Virus record (IMG/VR): IMGVR_UViG_3300034102_002172
Coordinates: 1 to 38,828 of that record
DNA from: a virus
Reading direction: 5' to 3' (one strand)
Length of the DNA stretch: 38,828 bases
The position numbers were made by a program, and so were the translations under genes. Position 1 is the stretch's first letter; every line of letters begins with the position of its first letter. Positions 6,928-13,637 of the stretch are shown here, piece by piece. The notes under the pieces were generated by a model. The model did not search any database. It was not told the DNA's origin and was given only the letters and a program-made list of their open reading frames with translations.

Positions 6928-7713
6928 ATGACATCAAAGCTTCCAGCCGCTCAGTTCCGGGACGACGTCAGTCATCTCGCCACTGAGTTTCTTACTCAGA
7001 TAGTCCCGGCCGAACGCGTCGCAGAGGCGACCGGACGTCTCGCCTTGGCACTGCGCCAAGTCGCAGTCGCGAACCCGAAAATCTACGAGTGCGACCGGGC
7101 CTCAATCGCGCAGGCCGTGGCCATGAGCGCCTTGACCGGCCTTCAGCCCGGAGGCGTCAAGCCCGACGTCTACCTAATCCCGCGAGGTCGCCAGCTCCAA
7201 TGGCAGGTGTCCGCCCGCGGCCTTCAGAAGCTTGCCGCCCGCGCGGGGTGGGTCCGCATGGTCGCGCAGGTGGTCCACCTCGAGGACGAGTATCGCGTCG
7301 TCCTTGGCTCCGACGACCGTATCGAGCACGTGCCCTGCGGCAAGTACCCGACCAGCCTTGACGAGGTCCGGGCCGTCTACGTCGTAGGCCAGCACCGCGA
7401 CGGCTTCAAGGTGTGCGTGGACGTGCCCATGGGGGCTATCGTCGCGCGCAAGAAGAAGAGCCAGAGCGGCAACGTCTGGGCCGAATGGCCACTTGAGATG
7501 GCCCAGAAGACAGCCGTGACCTACGCCATCAGCCGAGGCCACTTTGGAGCGCTTGAGGACCAGTCTGACCTTGGCCTCGTCAACCAGCATGAGGCCAACA
7601 GCTACGAGAACCGGCAGCCCGAGCGGGCCGCGCTGACCCATCACACGGTTGATACCGCCAGCGTCCTCGACAGCCTGCCCGCCCTGCCCGTGTCGCTGGA
7701 GGTGGAGCCGTGA
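6928..7713 (+). CDS. recT: RecT-family single-strand annealing recombinase
   Basis: The product is a 261-aa annealing protein that pairs complementary single strands made by the partner exonuclease. Family features are the ALTGLQPGGVKPDVYLIP stretch, QLQWQVSARGLQKLAARAGW, and the conserved MAQKTAVTYAISR near the C-terminal core. The start at 6928 is chosen because AAGGAG lies 6-7 nt upstream; an upstream in-frame ATG at 6886 falls on the promoter -10 and has no ribosome site. It is the first gene of the rightward arm. Its exonuclease partner is encoded four genes later at 9883, making a complete RecE/RecT-type system. Confidence 0.93.
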   Translation: MTSKLPAAQFRDDVSHLATEFLTQIVPAERVAEATGRLALALRQVAVANPKIYECDRASIAQAVAMSALTGLQPGGVKPDVYLIPRGRQLQWQVSARGLQKLAARAGWVRMVAQVVHLEDEYRVVLGSDDRIEHVPCGKYPTSLDEVRAVYVVGQHRDGFKVCVDVPMGAIVARKKKSQSGNVWAEWPLEMAQKTAVTYAISRGHFGALEDQSDLGLVNQHEANSYENRQPERAALTHHTVDTASVLDSLPALPVSLEVEP

Positions 7714-8114
7714 ACGCCATCACGCTCTCGCTCTCGATGCCCGACCGGGCCGCGCTCGGTCGCATCACGCAAAACATCCGGGACGTGGCCACGGACATCG
7801 TTGACAGCACGACCGAGCCCGAGGCCATCGCCTTCGCCAAGCTGTGCCGCTTCGCCCTGCGCTGGCTTGACGCTTCCACGGCCGCAGTCGAGCGCACGTT
7901 TGAGGTCGACTTTGACAGCGACGACCGTGCCGCGCTGACGGTCTGCGAGCCCTACCTGCGCAAGCTCGCCGCGCGCGAGTGGCATCCGTCCGACTGGAAG
8001 AAAGGCGAGCTCGCCGACTGGAAGGTCATGTGGTCGCTCATGCTCGGCCTGCACGACGACATAGCCGAGGCCGAAGAGCTCGAGGCCGGCGACGACAACA
8101 GGAGGCCGATATGA
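7710..8114 (+). CDS. Unknown acidic protein in the recombination operon
   Basis: The product is 134 aa, starting at GTG 7710, which overlaps the recT stop and has GGAGG upstream. It is predicted mostly helical, acidic toward the C-terminus (EEAEELEAGDD-like end), with a Trp-rich patch around EWHPSDWKKGELADWK. No signal peptide or membrane segment is seen and no family is recognised. Cotranscription with recT suggests a recombination or nucleotide-metabolism accessory, but nothing in the sequence proves it. Confidence 0.75.
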   Translation: MNAITLSLSMPDRAALGRITQNIRDVATDIVDSTTEPEAIAFAKLCRFALRWLDASTAAVERTFEVDFDSDDRAALTVCEPYLRKLAAREWHPSDWKKGELADWKVMWSLMLGLHDDIAEAEELEAGDDNRRPI

Positions 8115-8509
8115 GCAAGCGCGATGCCGAGGCTCGAGAGCGTTGGAACGCCAGAGGCCACGAGATGCTGGACTATCTCGAGCAGCTCGAGCCGAATCAG
8201 CGCCCGATGCCGCTGACGGCTTGGGGCGATATCTGGGGATGTAACTCTAACTACATTAACTACGGTTTCAAGCACTACATCCCAGAGGTCGGACGCCTTT
8301 ACACCGACCTTCGAGAGCAGTGGTGGAGCAACTTGGCCGCCGACGTCGCTGCCTTCTACACGCCAGGGAGACGCTGCGTTGACCGCAGGGCGTTGGCTCT
8401 GAAGTACCACACGCCAGAGGACCTAATGAAAAGCATCATCGACAACTTGCTGAGGCGGCGTCGAGATGACTTCGTCAGGATAGCGGAGGCACGCCATGGC
8501 CAAGCGTAA
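8111..8509 (+). CDS. Unknown protein in the recombination operon
   Basis: The product is 132 aa. The start at 8111 has GGAGG 5-6 nt upstream and overlaps the previous stop (ATGA); the frame extends further upstream, but only inside the neighbour. The sequence starts with a charged helix (MSKRDAEARERWNARGHEML), is rich in Trp and Tyr in the middle (AWGDIWGCNSNYINYGFKHY), and ends in a basic patch around LLRRRRDDF. No family is recognised. It overlaps the next gene by 14 bp. Confidence 0.7.
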   Translation: MSKRDAEARERWNARGHEMLDYLEQLEPNQRPMPLTAWGDIWGCNSNYINYGFKHYIPEVGRLYTDLREQWWSNLAADVAAFYTPGRRCVDRRALALKYHTPEDLMKSIIDNLLRRRRDDFVRIAEARHGQA

Positions 8510-9017
8510 GCAGACCGCAGACGTCCCGCCCGATGTGCTCGAAGCCATCCGCCAAACCGACGGCGACTGGTACGCGCTGACCATGTACTCGGCGAAGCCA
8601 GAGGAAAAAGGCGAAGACAGCAGCCCGCCGACGCGCTGCCGAATCGAAGTGTATGCGCCGACCGGTCGCTGGTGGGCGCCGTACAAGCTGGACATGCGCG
8701 AGCACGAGGTCAACTGGTCAGCGCTAGTCATGAACTTGCCGCCGCAGGTCGAGGACATCGTCGGCAAGACCACGTCGGTGATGCGCGCTCATTGGCGCAT
8801 CTTGGCCATGACCTGCATTGACGCGATGTACAACGAACAGGTCGAGCTGCACGAGGACCTGATGCAGGCGTTGCGAGGTCAGGCCGGCAACATCCACGAC
8901 ATCGCAACAGTGGCTGAGACAGCTGACCCAGCAGAGCACCCGCGCGCTTACGCGTGGCACGTCGTCTGCAAGTGGCTCGGCGGCTTGAACGCAGCACACC
9001 ACGGAGGGAAGGGATGA
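8496..9017 (+). CDS. Unknown protein upstream of thyX
   Basis: The product is 173 aa, with a start supported by GGAGG at about 8485-8489. The N-terminus is basic (MAKRKQTADV), the middle holds aromatic stretches such as DGDWYALTMYS and TGRWWAPYKLD, and the C-terminal half is helical. No membrane segment, metal-binding cluster or nucleotide-binding loop is visible. Its stop overlaps the thyX start (ATGA), so the two are translationally coupled. Function unknown. Confidence 0.7.
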   Translation: MAKRKQTADVPPDVLEAIRQTDGDWYALTMYSAKPEEKGEDSSPPTRCRIEVYAPTGRWWAPYKLDMREHEVNWSALVMNLPPQVEDIVGKTTSVMRAHWRILAMTCIDAMYNEQVELHEDLMQALRGQAGNIHDIATVAETADPAEHPRAYAWHVVCKWLGGLNAAHHGGKG

Positions 9018-9886
9018 GCGCTATAACCGCAACCGTCGTCGCAGACACGACATGGGAAGACCGCCGGCTCTTGACCATCGTCTGCGATTACCCACGCTTC
9101 ATCCACCCGCAGGTCATGAGCTACGGGATGTTGCGCAAGTCGACGTCGTCGAGCCGGGCTATACCCGTCAAGCGTCAGCTCGAGCTATCCCAGGACGAGC
9201 CATTCATCCCGGCAGCCTTGACGAAGAATCAGCCGGGCATGGGTGCCGAGGCTCGGCTTTCGCCCGAGGAACAGGAGGAAGCGGCTAGCATCATCCGCAG
9301 CCTTTACGACTTGACCCGGCACCGCGTGCACCTGCTCGAGCTGCTTGGCGTCCATAAGCAGCACGCCAACCGCTACCTTGAGCCGTGGTTGATGACGCGC
9401 TGCACCATTACCGGCGCCGTCGAGGCATGGCAACACCTGCTAGCCCAGCGCGCCGGTCCGTCTGCGCACGTGGAGGTCCAGCCCGAAATGTTTGAACTGG
9501 CCTGCCGCGTTCGCGACGCCATGATTGCAAGCCAGCCCGTCGAGCGCCAGTGGCACGTGCCTTACTGCCAAGACCGCGAGCCGACGTATCAAGACGTCCT
9601 GTATGCCATCGCACGCGCCGCCCGCGACAGCTACCGCCGCGACGACGTCAGCCCTGACTTTATGGGCCGGCTCGAGAAGCTAGCCGCTGAAGGTCACCTC
9701 GGGCCGTTTGAGCACGTCGCGTGGTACGACACAGACGCGCCCGGCTTGGCCGTCGGTCCCTACGTCTTGCCGTCCGCCTGTGACGGCGACGACCTAGCCG
9801 ACGAGATGCTCTTGAACGGCTGGCGCTCGGCTCGCCACCTTGGCCTTGACGTGGTGCGCCAGCTGCTATGGGAGGACGGACGATGA
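9014..9886 (+). CDS. thyX: Flavin-dependent thymidylate synthase
   Basis: The product is a 290-aa ThyX, which makes dTMP from dUMP with FAD, NADPH and methylene-tetrahydrofolate and so supplies thymidine for phage DNA. Signatures are RKSTSSSRAIPVKR (a form of the SASSRAIP stretch), GVHKQHANRYLEPW (the phage version of the ThyX motif region), EAWQHLLAQRAGPSAHVEVQ with the conserved Arg and acidic residues, and GPFEHVAWYDT near the C-terminus. The length is normal. The ATG at 9014 overlaps the upstream stop and follows GGAGGGAAGG. It is placed directly before the exonuclease, which starts inside its stop codon. Confidence 0.92.
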   Translation: MSAITATVVADTTWEDRRLLTIVCDYPRFIHPQVMSYGMLRKSTSSSRAIPVKRQLELSQDEPFIPAALTKNQPGMGAEARLSPEEQEEAASIIRSLYDLTRHRVHLLELLGVHKQHANRYLEPWLMTRCTITGAVEAWQHLLAQRAGPSAHVEVQPEMFELACRVRDAMIASQPVERQWHVPYCQDREPTYQDVLYAIARAARDSYRRDDVSPDFMGRLEKLAAEGHLGPFEHVAWYDTDAPGLAVGPYVLPSACDGDDLADEMLLNGWRSARHLGLDVVRQLLWEDGR

Positions 9887-10782
9887 ACCCACATGACATC
9901 ACGATTGGGGCCAGCGACGTCCCTGGCATCCTTGGCCTGTCGCCTTGGCAGTCACCATCAGCGGTATGGGCTAGGCTGAAGGGTCTGACCCAGAGCCAGC
10001 CCAGCGACGCGACGCGCCGTGGTCACACGCTCGAGCTCGGTATCCTGATGGAGTACGCCGATCGGCACGGCCTAAAGGCCTACCGCTGGCAGACGTCGCA
10101 CCGCCACCTGCACCGTCAGCGTCCGCCCTACCGCGCGGGTCTGTACCGTGGTCCGGGCATCGACCAAGGTCGGATGATTCACCCGGCGTTCCCGTGGGCC
10201 GGCTGCCGTCCTGACGCCATCGTCCTGCAAGAGGACGGCACGAGGCACCTCGTCGAGGTGAAGACGACGCGCTCGTTCCGCGACTGGCAGGACGCTGACG
10301 GAAACCCCATCCTGCCGCCTCACTACGTCGTGCAAGTTCAGTGGCAGATGATGGTTACCGGTACCGACGTCACGCACCTTGAAGCCTTCTGCACCTTCGA
10401 CGACAGCCGCCGGTCATACACGGTCGAGCATGACCACGCGCTTGCTTCCCGCGTCTGGGACTTGGTCAGTGCGTGGCGCCTCCGCCACATCATCGGCGAC
10501 GAGCTGCCGACGGACATGACGTCCGACATCGCCGGCTTGGTCTGGCCGAAGCCGGCCGAGCCTGAGACGTGGCTTGAGCCGAGCGCTGAGGACCTCGTCA
10601 TTGGGTCGACGTACGCGCGCCTGTCGTCCGACATCAAGCGCCTGACGGCCGAGCGCGAGAGGTGCAAGGACAAGCTGACCGTGCGCATCAAGGACGCGAC
10701 GGGCATCACCGGCGTTGCCAGTTGGAAGGCAACCAGCCGCGGCCGGACGTTCCGTTGCCTCGTCGAGGGCTCCGAGCCCTAA
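9883..10782 (+). CDS. YqaJ-type (lambda exonuclease-like) recombination exonuclease
   Basis: The product is a 299-aa exonuclease expected to resect double-stranded ends and hand single strands to RecT. It has the YqaJ start ITIGASDVPGILGLSPWQS, then RGHTLELGILMEY with Glu51. The PD-(D/E)XK core is GCRPDAIVL (Asp111) and LVEVKTTRSF (Glu125, Lys127), followed by the Gln-rich VVQVQWQMMVTG helix. The C-terminus has a charged helix likely for oligomerisation. The start at 9883 has GGGAGG upstream and overlaps the thyX stop. It pairs with RecT at 6928, although the two are separated by four genes. Confidence 0.9.
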   Translation: MNPHDITIGASDVPGILGLSPWQSPSAVWARLKGLTQSQPSDATRRGHTLELGILMEYADRHGLKAYRWQTSHRHLHRQRPPYRAGLYRGPGIDQGRMIHPAFPWAGCRPDAIVLQEDGTRHLVEVKTTRSFRDWQDADGNPILPPHYVVQVQWQMMVTGTDVTHLEAFCTFDDSRRSYTVEHDHALASRVWDLVSAWRLRHIIGDELPTDMTSDIAGLVWPKPAEPETWLEPSAEDLVIGSTYARLSSDIKRLTAERERCKDKLTVRIKDATGITGVASWKATSRGRTFRCLVEGSEP

Positions 10783-10813
10783 CAAACCGCGCCGCTCCGA
10801 AACCGGTGCGGTA

Positions 10814-10872
10814 GCTGGCATGTTGCCAGCGTCCCCGGGGCCCGCCTGTCAGCCGTGCGGCAGCCGGGCCTC
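10814..10872 (+). terminator. Hairpin plus candidate intrinsic terminator after the exonuclease gene
   Basis: GCTGGCA (10814-10820) and TGCCAGC (10824-10830) form a perfect 7-bp stem with a 3-nt loop. A second stem pairs GGGGCCCG (10837-10844) with CGGGCCTC (10865-10872, one G-U pair) and is followed by GGGTTTTATT. Because the ribosome site of the next gene begins only a few bases later, this may act as an attenuator in the leader of the muramidase-like gene rather than as an end point. Confidence 0.5.
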
Positions 10873-10893
10873 GGGTTTTATTCAGGAGCAGAC

Positions 10894-11415
10894 ATGGATG
10901 CGACAGAACCAGCCACCTACGAAGAGCGCGCCGCCATCGTGCAAGCTCTTGACGCCTGCCCTGGCGAAGGCCCCGACGTCGACCTGTTCGGGCTGCTCGG
11001 GCTGATACGCCTAGAGCGCAAGCTCGGCGTTGACGCGTACCGTCCGCGCTTGCTTGTCGCTACGTGGTGCATCGAGGCCAGCATGCGCCACGGTCCGCTT
11101 TACGGCGACCACCGGAAGGGCAAGGCCATGGCGCTCGGACCATTCCAGCTTTGGTCCGGACATCGTCGAGCGTGCGGCTTGTCTGACAGCGACGCCCAAG
11201 ACCTTGAAGCCGCAGCACGGTGCTACGCCGCGCGCATCCTGCGGGTCCTACCTCGGGCCGCCGCGAAGTGTCCGGACGCGCCAGAGCGCACGGCAGAGGC
11301 CGCTGTCGCCAACATCGCGCGCTACCGGTGGAGCTGCTCGGCTGCGTCCAAGCACTGGCTGCTAGCCGAGCGCATGACGGGAGGTAAGAGCGAGGACGGA
11401 GCGAGGTCGAAGTGA
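10894..11415 (+). CDS. Putative lysozyme/transglycosylase-like protein
   Basis: The product is 173 aa. The segment VATWCIEASMRHGPLYGD followed by KAMALGPFQL resembles the soluble lytic transglycosylase fold: a catalytic Glu (Glu61) in a helix, then a GPFQL motif (82-86) in place of GLMQ. It would cleave the glycan strand of peptidoglycan. AGGAG lies 7 nt before the ATG at 10894. No signal peptide is seen, and it is outside the late lysis cassette, in the early rightward arm. The small membrane peptide that follows overlaps its stop and could be its partner. The assignment rests on short motifs only. Confidence 0.5.
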   Translation: MDATEPATYEERAAIVQALDACPGEGPDVDLFGLLGLIRLERKLGVDAYRPRLLVATWCIEASMRHGPLYGDHRKGKAMALGPFQLWSGHRRACGLSDSDAQDLEAAARCYAARILRVLPRAAAKCPDAPERTAEAAVANIARYRWSCSAASKHWLLAERMTGGKSEDGARSK

Positions 11416-11510
11416 GGAACCGAGGCCACGAACCCGACGACCTCGACGCCGTCGAGTGGCTGTGCATCGTCCTGGCCTGCGTCGCCGCTGTCGGTTTGAT
11501 GCTGCGTTGA
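11412..11510 (+). CDS. Very small single-span membrane protein
   Basis: The product is 32 aa from GTG 11412, which overlaps the previous stop (GTGA). After an acidic N-terminus it has one hydrophobic segment, EWLCIVLACVAAVGLML, long enough to cross a membrane. The position directly after a muramidase-like gene suggests a holin-like or anchoring role, but single-span peptides of this size are hard to classify. A GCGAGG stretch lies upstream as a possible ribosome site. Confidence 0.5.
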   Translation: MRNRGHEPDDLDAVEWLCIVLACVAAVGLMLR

Positions 11511-11576
11511 CCGAGCAACTATCAAGAAAGACTTGAAGGTTGAAGCCGCTCCAAGAAAAGCGACACAGGCATCAAC

Positions 11577-11613
11577 TTTTTCTGTTGACCGCGTAAGGGT
11601 CTGGCCTTAAGGT
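11577..11613 (+). promoter_or_regulatory. Candidate early promoter sharing a motif with the leftward promoter
   Basis: TTTTTCTGTTGAC followed after two bases by CGTAAGG (11577-11598) matches the leftward early promoter read on the minus strand (6842 down to 6821) at all but the two middle positions. A -35 box TTGACC lies at 11585-11590, with a weak TAAGGT 17 bp later. It lies in the intergenic stretch 11511-11660, which holds no other recognisable element, and precedes the cluster of small genes. Confidence 0.6.
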
Positions 11614-11660
11614 CCATCTCGTCAGGGCGACGCAACAACCCCGCCCGACAGGGAGACACC

Positions 11661-11750
11661 ATGAACGCCAACGAACTTTTCGACATGATCCGCAGCACCT
11701 ACCGAGTGCCCAGGATGCATGACGGCGCGCGAGCGTGCGGAGCGAGGTGA
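11661..11750 (+). CDS. 29-residue peptide
   Basis: A short frame starts at ATG 11661 with GGGAG 5 nt upstream and ends at 11750. The product begins MNANELFDMIRSTYRVPR and is basic at the end, with no membrane segment. The following gene starts 3 bp after its stop. The clear ribosome site and the promoter just upstream support translation; the function is unknown, and it could act as a leader peptide. Confidence 0.5.
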   Translation: MNANELFDMIRSTYRVPRMHDGARACGAR

Positions 11751-11753
11751 GGC

Positions 11754-12098
11754 ATGAGTGATATCGAGCACTGTGATGACGACGGCAAGGGCGGCTGCAC
11801 CAAGCACCCGCCCACCATGTGCTTGCATGTGTATAGCGACCCAGAGCTCGGCACGCCCACAATGTGGCACTGGCTTATGGACCAAGACTGTCCGGGGCAC
11901 CGATGCAGTTGGCCAGCTCGCGTCGACTACGGCATCCCATTCGCGGCGGTGGGTGCCCAGGTTGAAAGCATGGCGAGCGCTTACAACTGGTTGCTGCGCC
12001 CAAAGCTAAATATGCAACGCAGGCTGCGCCGCCTCCGCGCCGCCGAGAAGCTTCGAGACAAAGGCAAGGTCACACCGGGTGTGACCTTCAGGGGGTGA
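11754..12098 (+). CDS. Unknown Cys/His-containing protein
   Basis: The product is 114 aa. The N-terminal half has spaced Cys and His residues (EHCDDDGKGGCTKHPPTMC, then WHWLMDQDCPGHRC) that could bind a metal, and the C-terminal half is a basic helix (MQRRLRRLRAAEKLRDK). No family is recognised. It is the largest member of a run of small Cys-rich proteins on this strand. Its 3' end contains a perfect hairpin (12066-12088) in coding sequence. Confidence 0.7.
   Translation: MSDIEHCDDDGKGGCTKHPPTMCLHVYSDPELGTPTMWHWLMDQDCPGHRCSWPARVDYGIPFAAVGAQVESMASAYNWLLRPKLNMQRRLRRLRAAEKLRDKGKVTPGVTFRG
12066..12088. other. Perfect 10-bp hairpin in the 3' end of a small gene
   Basis: AAGGTCACAC (12066-12075) and GTGTGACCTT (12079-12088) are exact inverted copies with a 3-nt loop CGG. 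It lies just before the ribosome site and start of the next gene, so it could modulate translation of that gene or serve as a binding palindrome. Few T follow, which argues against a strong terminator. Confidence 0.6.
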
Positions 12099-12100
12099 GC

Positions 12101-12292
12101 ATGGGACCAAGCAAGGACAAGGCCGAGGCGCAGCTCGAAGAAGCAACCGAACTGCTGGCTCGCTTGGCCGACCGCTTCGCTTGCGCGGCCTGTCATTCTT
12201 CCAGCCACGTCGCAGCAAAGGGACACGCCTGCGCGTGCGGCTACAGCGACGTAATCGCGTTCCTGCGGAAGGCACACACCAATGGCGATTGA
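12101..12292 (+). CDS. Small protein with paired cysteines (zinc-ribbon-like)
   Basis: The product is 63 aa from ATG 12101 (an in-frame GTG at 12095 is possible). The ATG is preferred because the CAGGGGG stretch is properly spaced from it. An N-terminal helix (DKAEAQLEEATELLARLADR) is followed by CAAC, then HVAAKGHACACGY, giving two Cys pairs plus His. This suggests a single zinc site. Function unknown; it belongs to the Cys-rich small-protein cluster. Confidence 0.65.
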   Translation: MGPSKDKAEAQLEEATELLARLADRFACAACHSSSHVAAKGHACACGYSDVIAFLRKAHTNGD

Positions 12293-12323
12293 GTACCGCA
12301 CCTGTCTGGAGCCGAAGCCATGA
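12282..12323 (+). CDS. 13-codon frame, apparent truncated paralogue of the peptide at 12730
   Basis: ATG 12282 to TGA 12323 encodes a peptide beginning MAIEYRTCL, almost the same as MTIEYRTCL at 12730, but it stops before any second Cys. Within the shared stretch the two differ at third codon positions (CGC/CGT, TGT/TGC). The stop overlaps the next start (ATGA). It may be a decayed copy, or a short coupling peptide that delivers ribosomes to the next gene. Confidence 0.35.
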   Translation: MAIEYRTCLEPKP

Positions 12324-12511
12324 CCTTTATCTGTTGGAACTGCAAGAGCGTGTACGCCCTTTTGCGCCAAGCCTCTGGTGGCTGCACCAAGTATTGCTGC
12401 GGCGTCTGCCGGGAGCAGCACCGCGTCAAGGTGGGCTTTGCGCCTAACGAAGAGCAGCGCTTGGCCCCCCGATACCTGTTCGCCCCGTACATCTCAGACC
12501 AAAGTAGGTGA
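12320..12511 (+). CDS. Small Cys-rich protein, likely zinc-binding
   Basis: The product is 63 aa with GGAG 9 nt before the ATG. It has CWNC near the N-terminus, then CTKYCCGVC, giving two closely spaced Cys groups that match a treble-clef or zinc-ribbon layout. The C-terminal half is basic and aromatic (RLAPRYLFAPYI). Small zinc proteins of this type in phages often bind nucleic acid or inhibit host enzymes, but no particular target can be read here. Confidence 0.65.
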   Translation: MTFICWNCKSVYALLRQASGGCTKYCCGVCREQHRVKVGFAPNEEQRLAPRYLFAPYISDQSR

Positions 12512-12514
12512 GCG

Positions 12515-12733
12515 ATGAACGAGACCACCAAGCCACCGCGCCCTGACTGCATCATGTGGAAGCGGATGCACGTCCGTAACTGGGAACAATACGTGCTGCC
12601 AAACGTCCCGCTTGATGAGCAACTCTTCGTATCAGACCCACGCGACCCCGAGTGGACCTTCACCGTGCACCAGAACGATGAGGCCGCCCTGCGCTCGTGG
12701 CTCGACTGGTACCACCGCAAGGAGCAGCCATGA
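12515..12733 (+). CDS. Unknown small Trp-rich protein
   Basis: The product is 72 aa with five Trp residues spread along it (MWKRMHVRNWEQY, EWTFTVHQNDE, SWLDWYHRKEQ). It is mixed in charge, with no membrane segment or Cys pair. GGTGAG lies just upstream of the start. The stop overlaps the start of the next small gene (ATGA). No family is recognised. Confidence 0.65.
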   Translation: MNETTKPPRPDCIMWKRMHVRNWEQYVLPNVPLDEQLFVSDPRDPEWTFTVHQNDEAALRSWLDWYHRKEQP

Positions 12734-12813
12734 CCATTGAGTACCGTACCTGCCTGTACTGCGGCAAAGAGTGGCGCACCGGCACCATGGACCGTGACGC
12801 GCACGTATGTTGA
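12730..12813 (+). CDS. 27-residue zinc-finger-like peptide
   Basis: The start has an excellent AAGGAG ribosome site and overlaps the previous stop. The peptide MTIEYRTCLYCGKEWRTG continues to a HVC end, giving CLYC-x(n)-H-x-C, a complete four-ligand zinc knuckle in only 27 residues. The first nine residues are repeated in the short frame at 12282. Too short for homology claims, but the ribosome site and metal ligands support a real product. Confidence 0.5.
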   Translation: MTIEYRTCLYCGKEWRTGTMDRDAHVC

Positions 12814-12985
12814 CGTTGGCTTTGACCCTGACTTGACCACATTGGAAAACTGCCGCGCCAATCAGGAGCTCGGCATGCGCGTTGCGAAGGCGCTCGGTTG
12901 GGACGATTGCCTCACCATTCCATGGGGCACGTCGCTTGCGCGCGTTCATGGCCCGACTCGCCCGACGCTCGCTTACATCGACTAA
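12794..12985 (+). CDS. Unknown small protein
   Basis: The product is 63 aa from GTG 12794, overlapping the 3' end of the zinc peptide; a TTG at 12737 in the same frame is less likely because it would lie inside that gene. The sequence begins MTRTYVDVGFDPDLTTLEN and has a compact mixed alpha/beta look, with no Cys cluster. The ribosome site is weak, so reinitiation from the overlapping gene is probable. Unknown function. Confidence 0.5.
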   Translation: MTRTYVDVGFDPDLTTLENCRANQELGMRVAKALGWDDCLTIPWGTSLARVHGPTRPTLAYID

Positions 12986-12998
12986 TGACCGCTCGCCC

Positions 12999-13025
12999 GG
13001 GAGGGCGCCTTCCCGGCGCCCTCCC
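12999..13025. terminator. Strong GC hairpin between small genes
   Basis: GGGAGGGCGCC (12999-13009) and GGCGCCCTCCC (13015-13025) are perfect inverted copies, 11 bp with a 5-nt loop, followed by a C/T-rich stretch. This is the most stable short hairpin I see in the window and very probably slows or ends transcription of the small-gene cluster. The lack of a clean T run leaves factor-dependent termination or RNA stabilisation as options. Confidence 0.6.
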
Positions 13026-13053
13026 TTCCCCTTCGCCCGCAGGACAACTCGCC

Positions 13054-13164
13054 ATGACCACGCTTGACGTCTTCACATCTTGGATTGCTTGGCCCTTCTG
13101 GGCCGTGACCGTCGCCGGCGTTGCCTACTGGGCCTGGGAAAAGGCGACCGGCAGCGAGCCTTGA
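13054..13164 (+). CDS. 36-residue single-span membrane protein
   Basis: The frame runs from ATG 13054 to TGA 13164, with CAGGA upstream. The product is mostly one hydrophobic segment, SWIAWPFWAVTVAGVAYWAW, with Trp residues at both membrane edges and a short charged tail. It is the last gene of the rightward arm. The role is unknown; holin-like, superinfection-exclusion or membrane-anchor functions are all possible. Confidence 0.5.
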   Translation: MTTLDVFTSWIAWPFWAVTVAGVAYWAWEKATGSEP

Positions 13165-13259
13165 CACGCGGCAGGCGCCGGCCTACAAGGCCGCAGACGG
13201 GCGAGACGACGCTAGGAAAGCGGCACGGCTGCGAGTACTAACCGACCTCGCCCGTTTGC
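13165..13259. terminator. Convergent intergenic region with an inverted repeat
   Basis: The rightward and leftward arms meet here. CGGGCGAG (13198-13205) pairs with CTCGCCCG (13247-13254), which is followed by TTTGCTTATC on the plus strand, and a smaller GGCCT/AGGCC hairpin lies at about 13180-13192. The large 41-nt loop makes it a weak intrinsic terminator, but its position fits a two-sided transcription end. Confidence 0.45.
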
Positions 13260-13637
13260 TTATCGCGCGACAAGCACGCCGACCGCGAAGGCTCCTGCGA
13301 CCATGCCGAGCGCTAGCGACGTCAGCACATGCGCCCAGGGGAACCGGTCCGCGCGCGCGTCGGCGACGTCAACAGCGCCGGCCATGATGGCCACGCGTTC
13401 ATCGCACGTACGCGCGTCGATAGCCGACCGCTTGCGCTCGGCGTCAAGCTCTAGTCCGCAGGCGCGCCGAAGCTCCCGGTCCTCGAGCAGCCCGCCTAAC
13501 CGACGAGGCCCGACAAGCACGCCATCGCACGGCGCCGGCTCGCCGATGAGCAGCTCGGTCGTGTCCTCGCACAGCTCCGCGCGAGCTCGTCCAGGGACGC
13601 ACGCAAGGGCCAGCCCGATGGCAAGCGCGCGCCTCAC
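13260..13637 (-). CDS. Exported, membrane-anchored small protein, possible spanin-like component
   Basis: The product is 125 aa from GTG 13637, overlapping the upstream stop (GTGA). The N-terminus MRRALAIGLALACVPGRARA looks like a signal peptide; the middle is charged and Cys-containing (Cys residues near 23, 37 and 60); the end has a clear membrane segment, LTSLALGMVAGAFAVGVLVA. It is the last gene of the lysis cassette. Periplasmic exposure with a C-terminal anchor would suit a spanin or lysis regulator, but no family match is claimed. Confidence 0.6.
   Translation of the reverse strand: MRRALAIGLALACVPGRARAELCEDTTELLIGEPAPCDGVLVGPRRLGGLLEDRELRRACGLELDAERKRSAIDARTCDERVAIMAGAVDVADARADRFPWAHVLTSLALGMVAGAFAVGVLVAR

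Noticed and set aside
13198-13254. tRNA-like pair of 8-bp arms in the convergent region
   Set aside because: Only 57 nt between ends, no T-arm GTTCGA-type sequence and no anticodon arm; better read as a transcription end structure.
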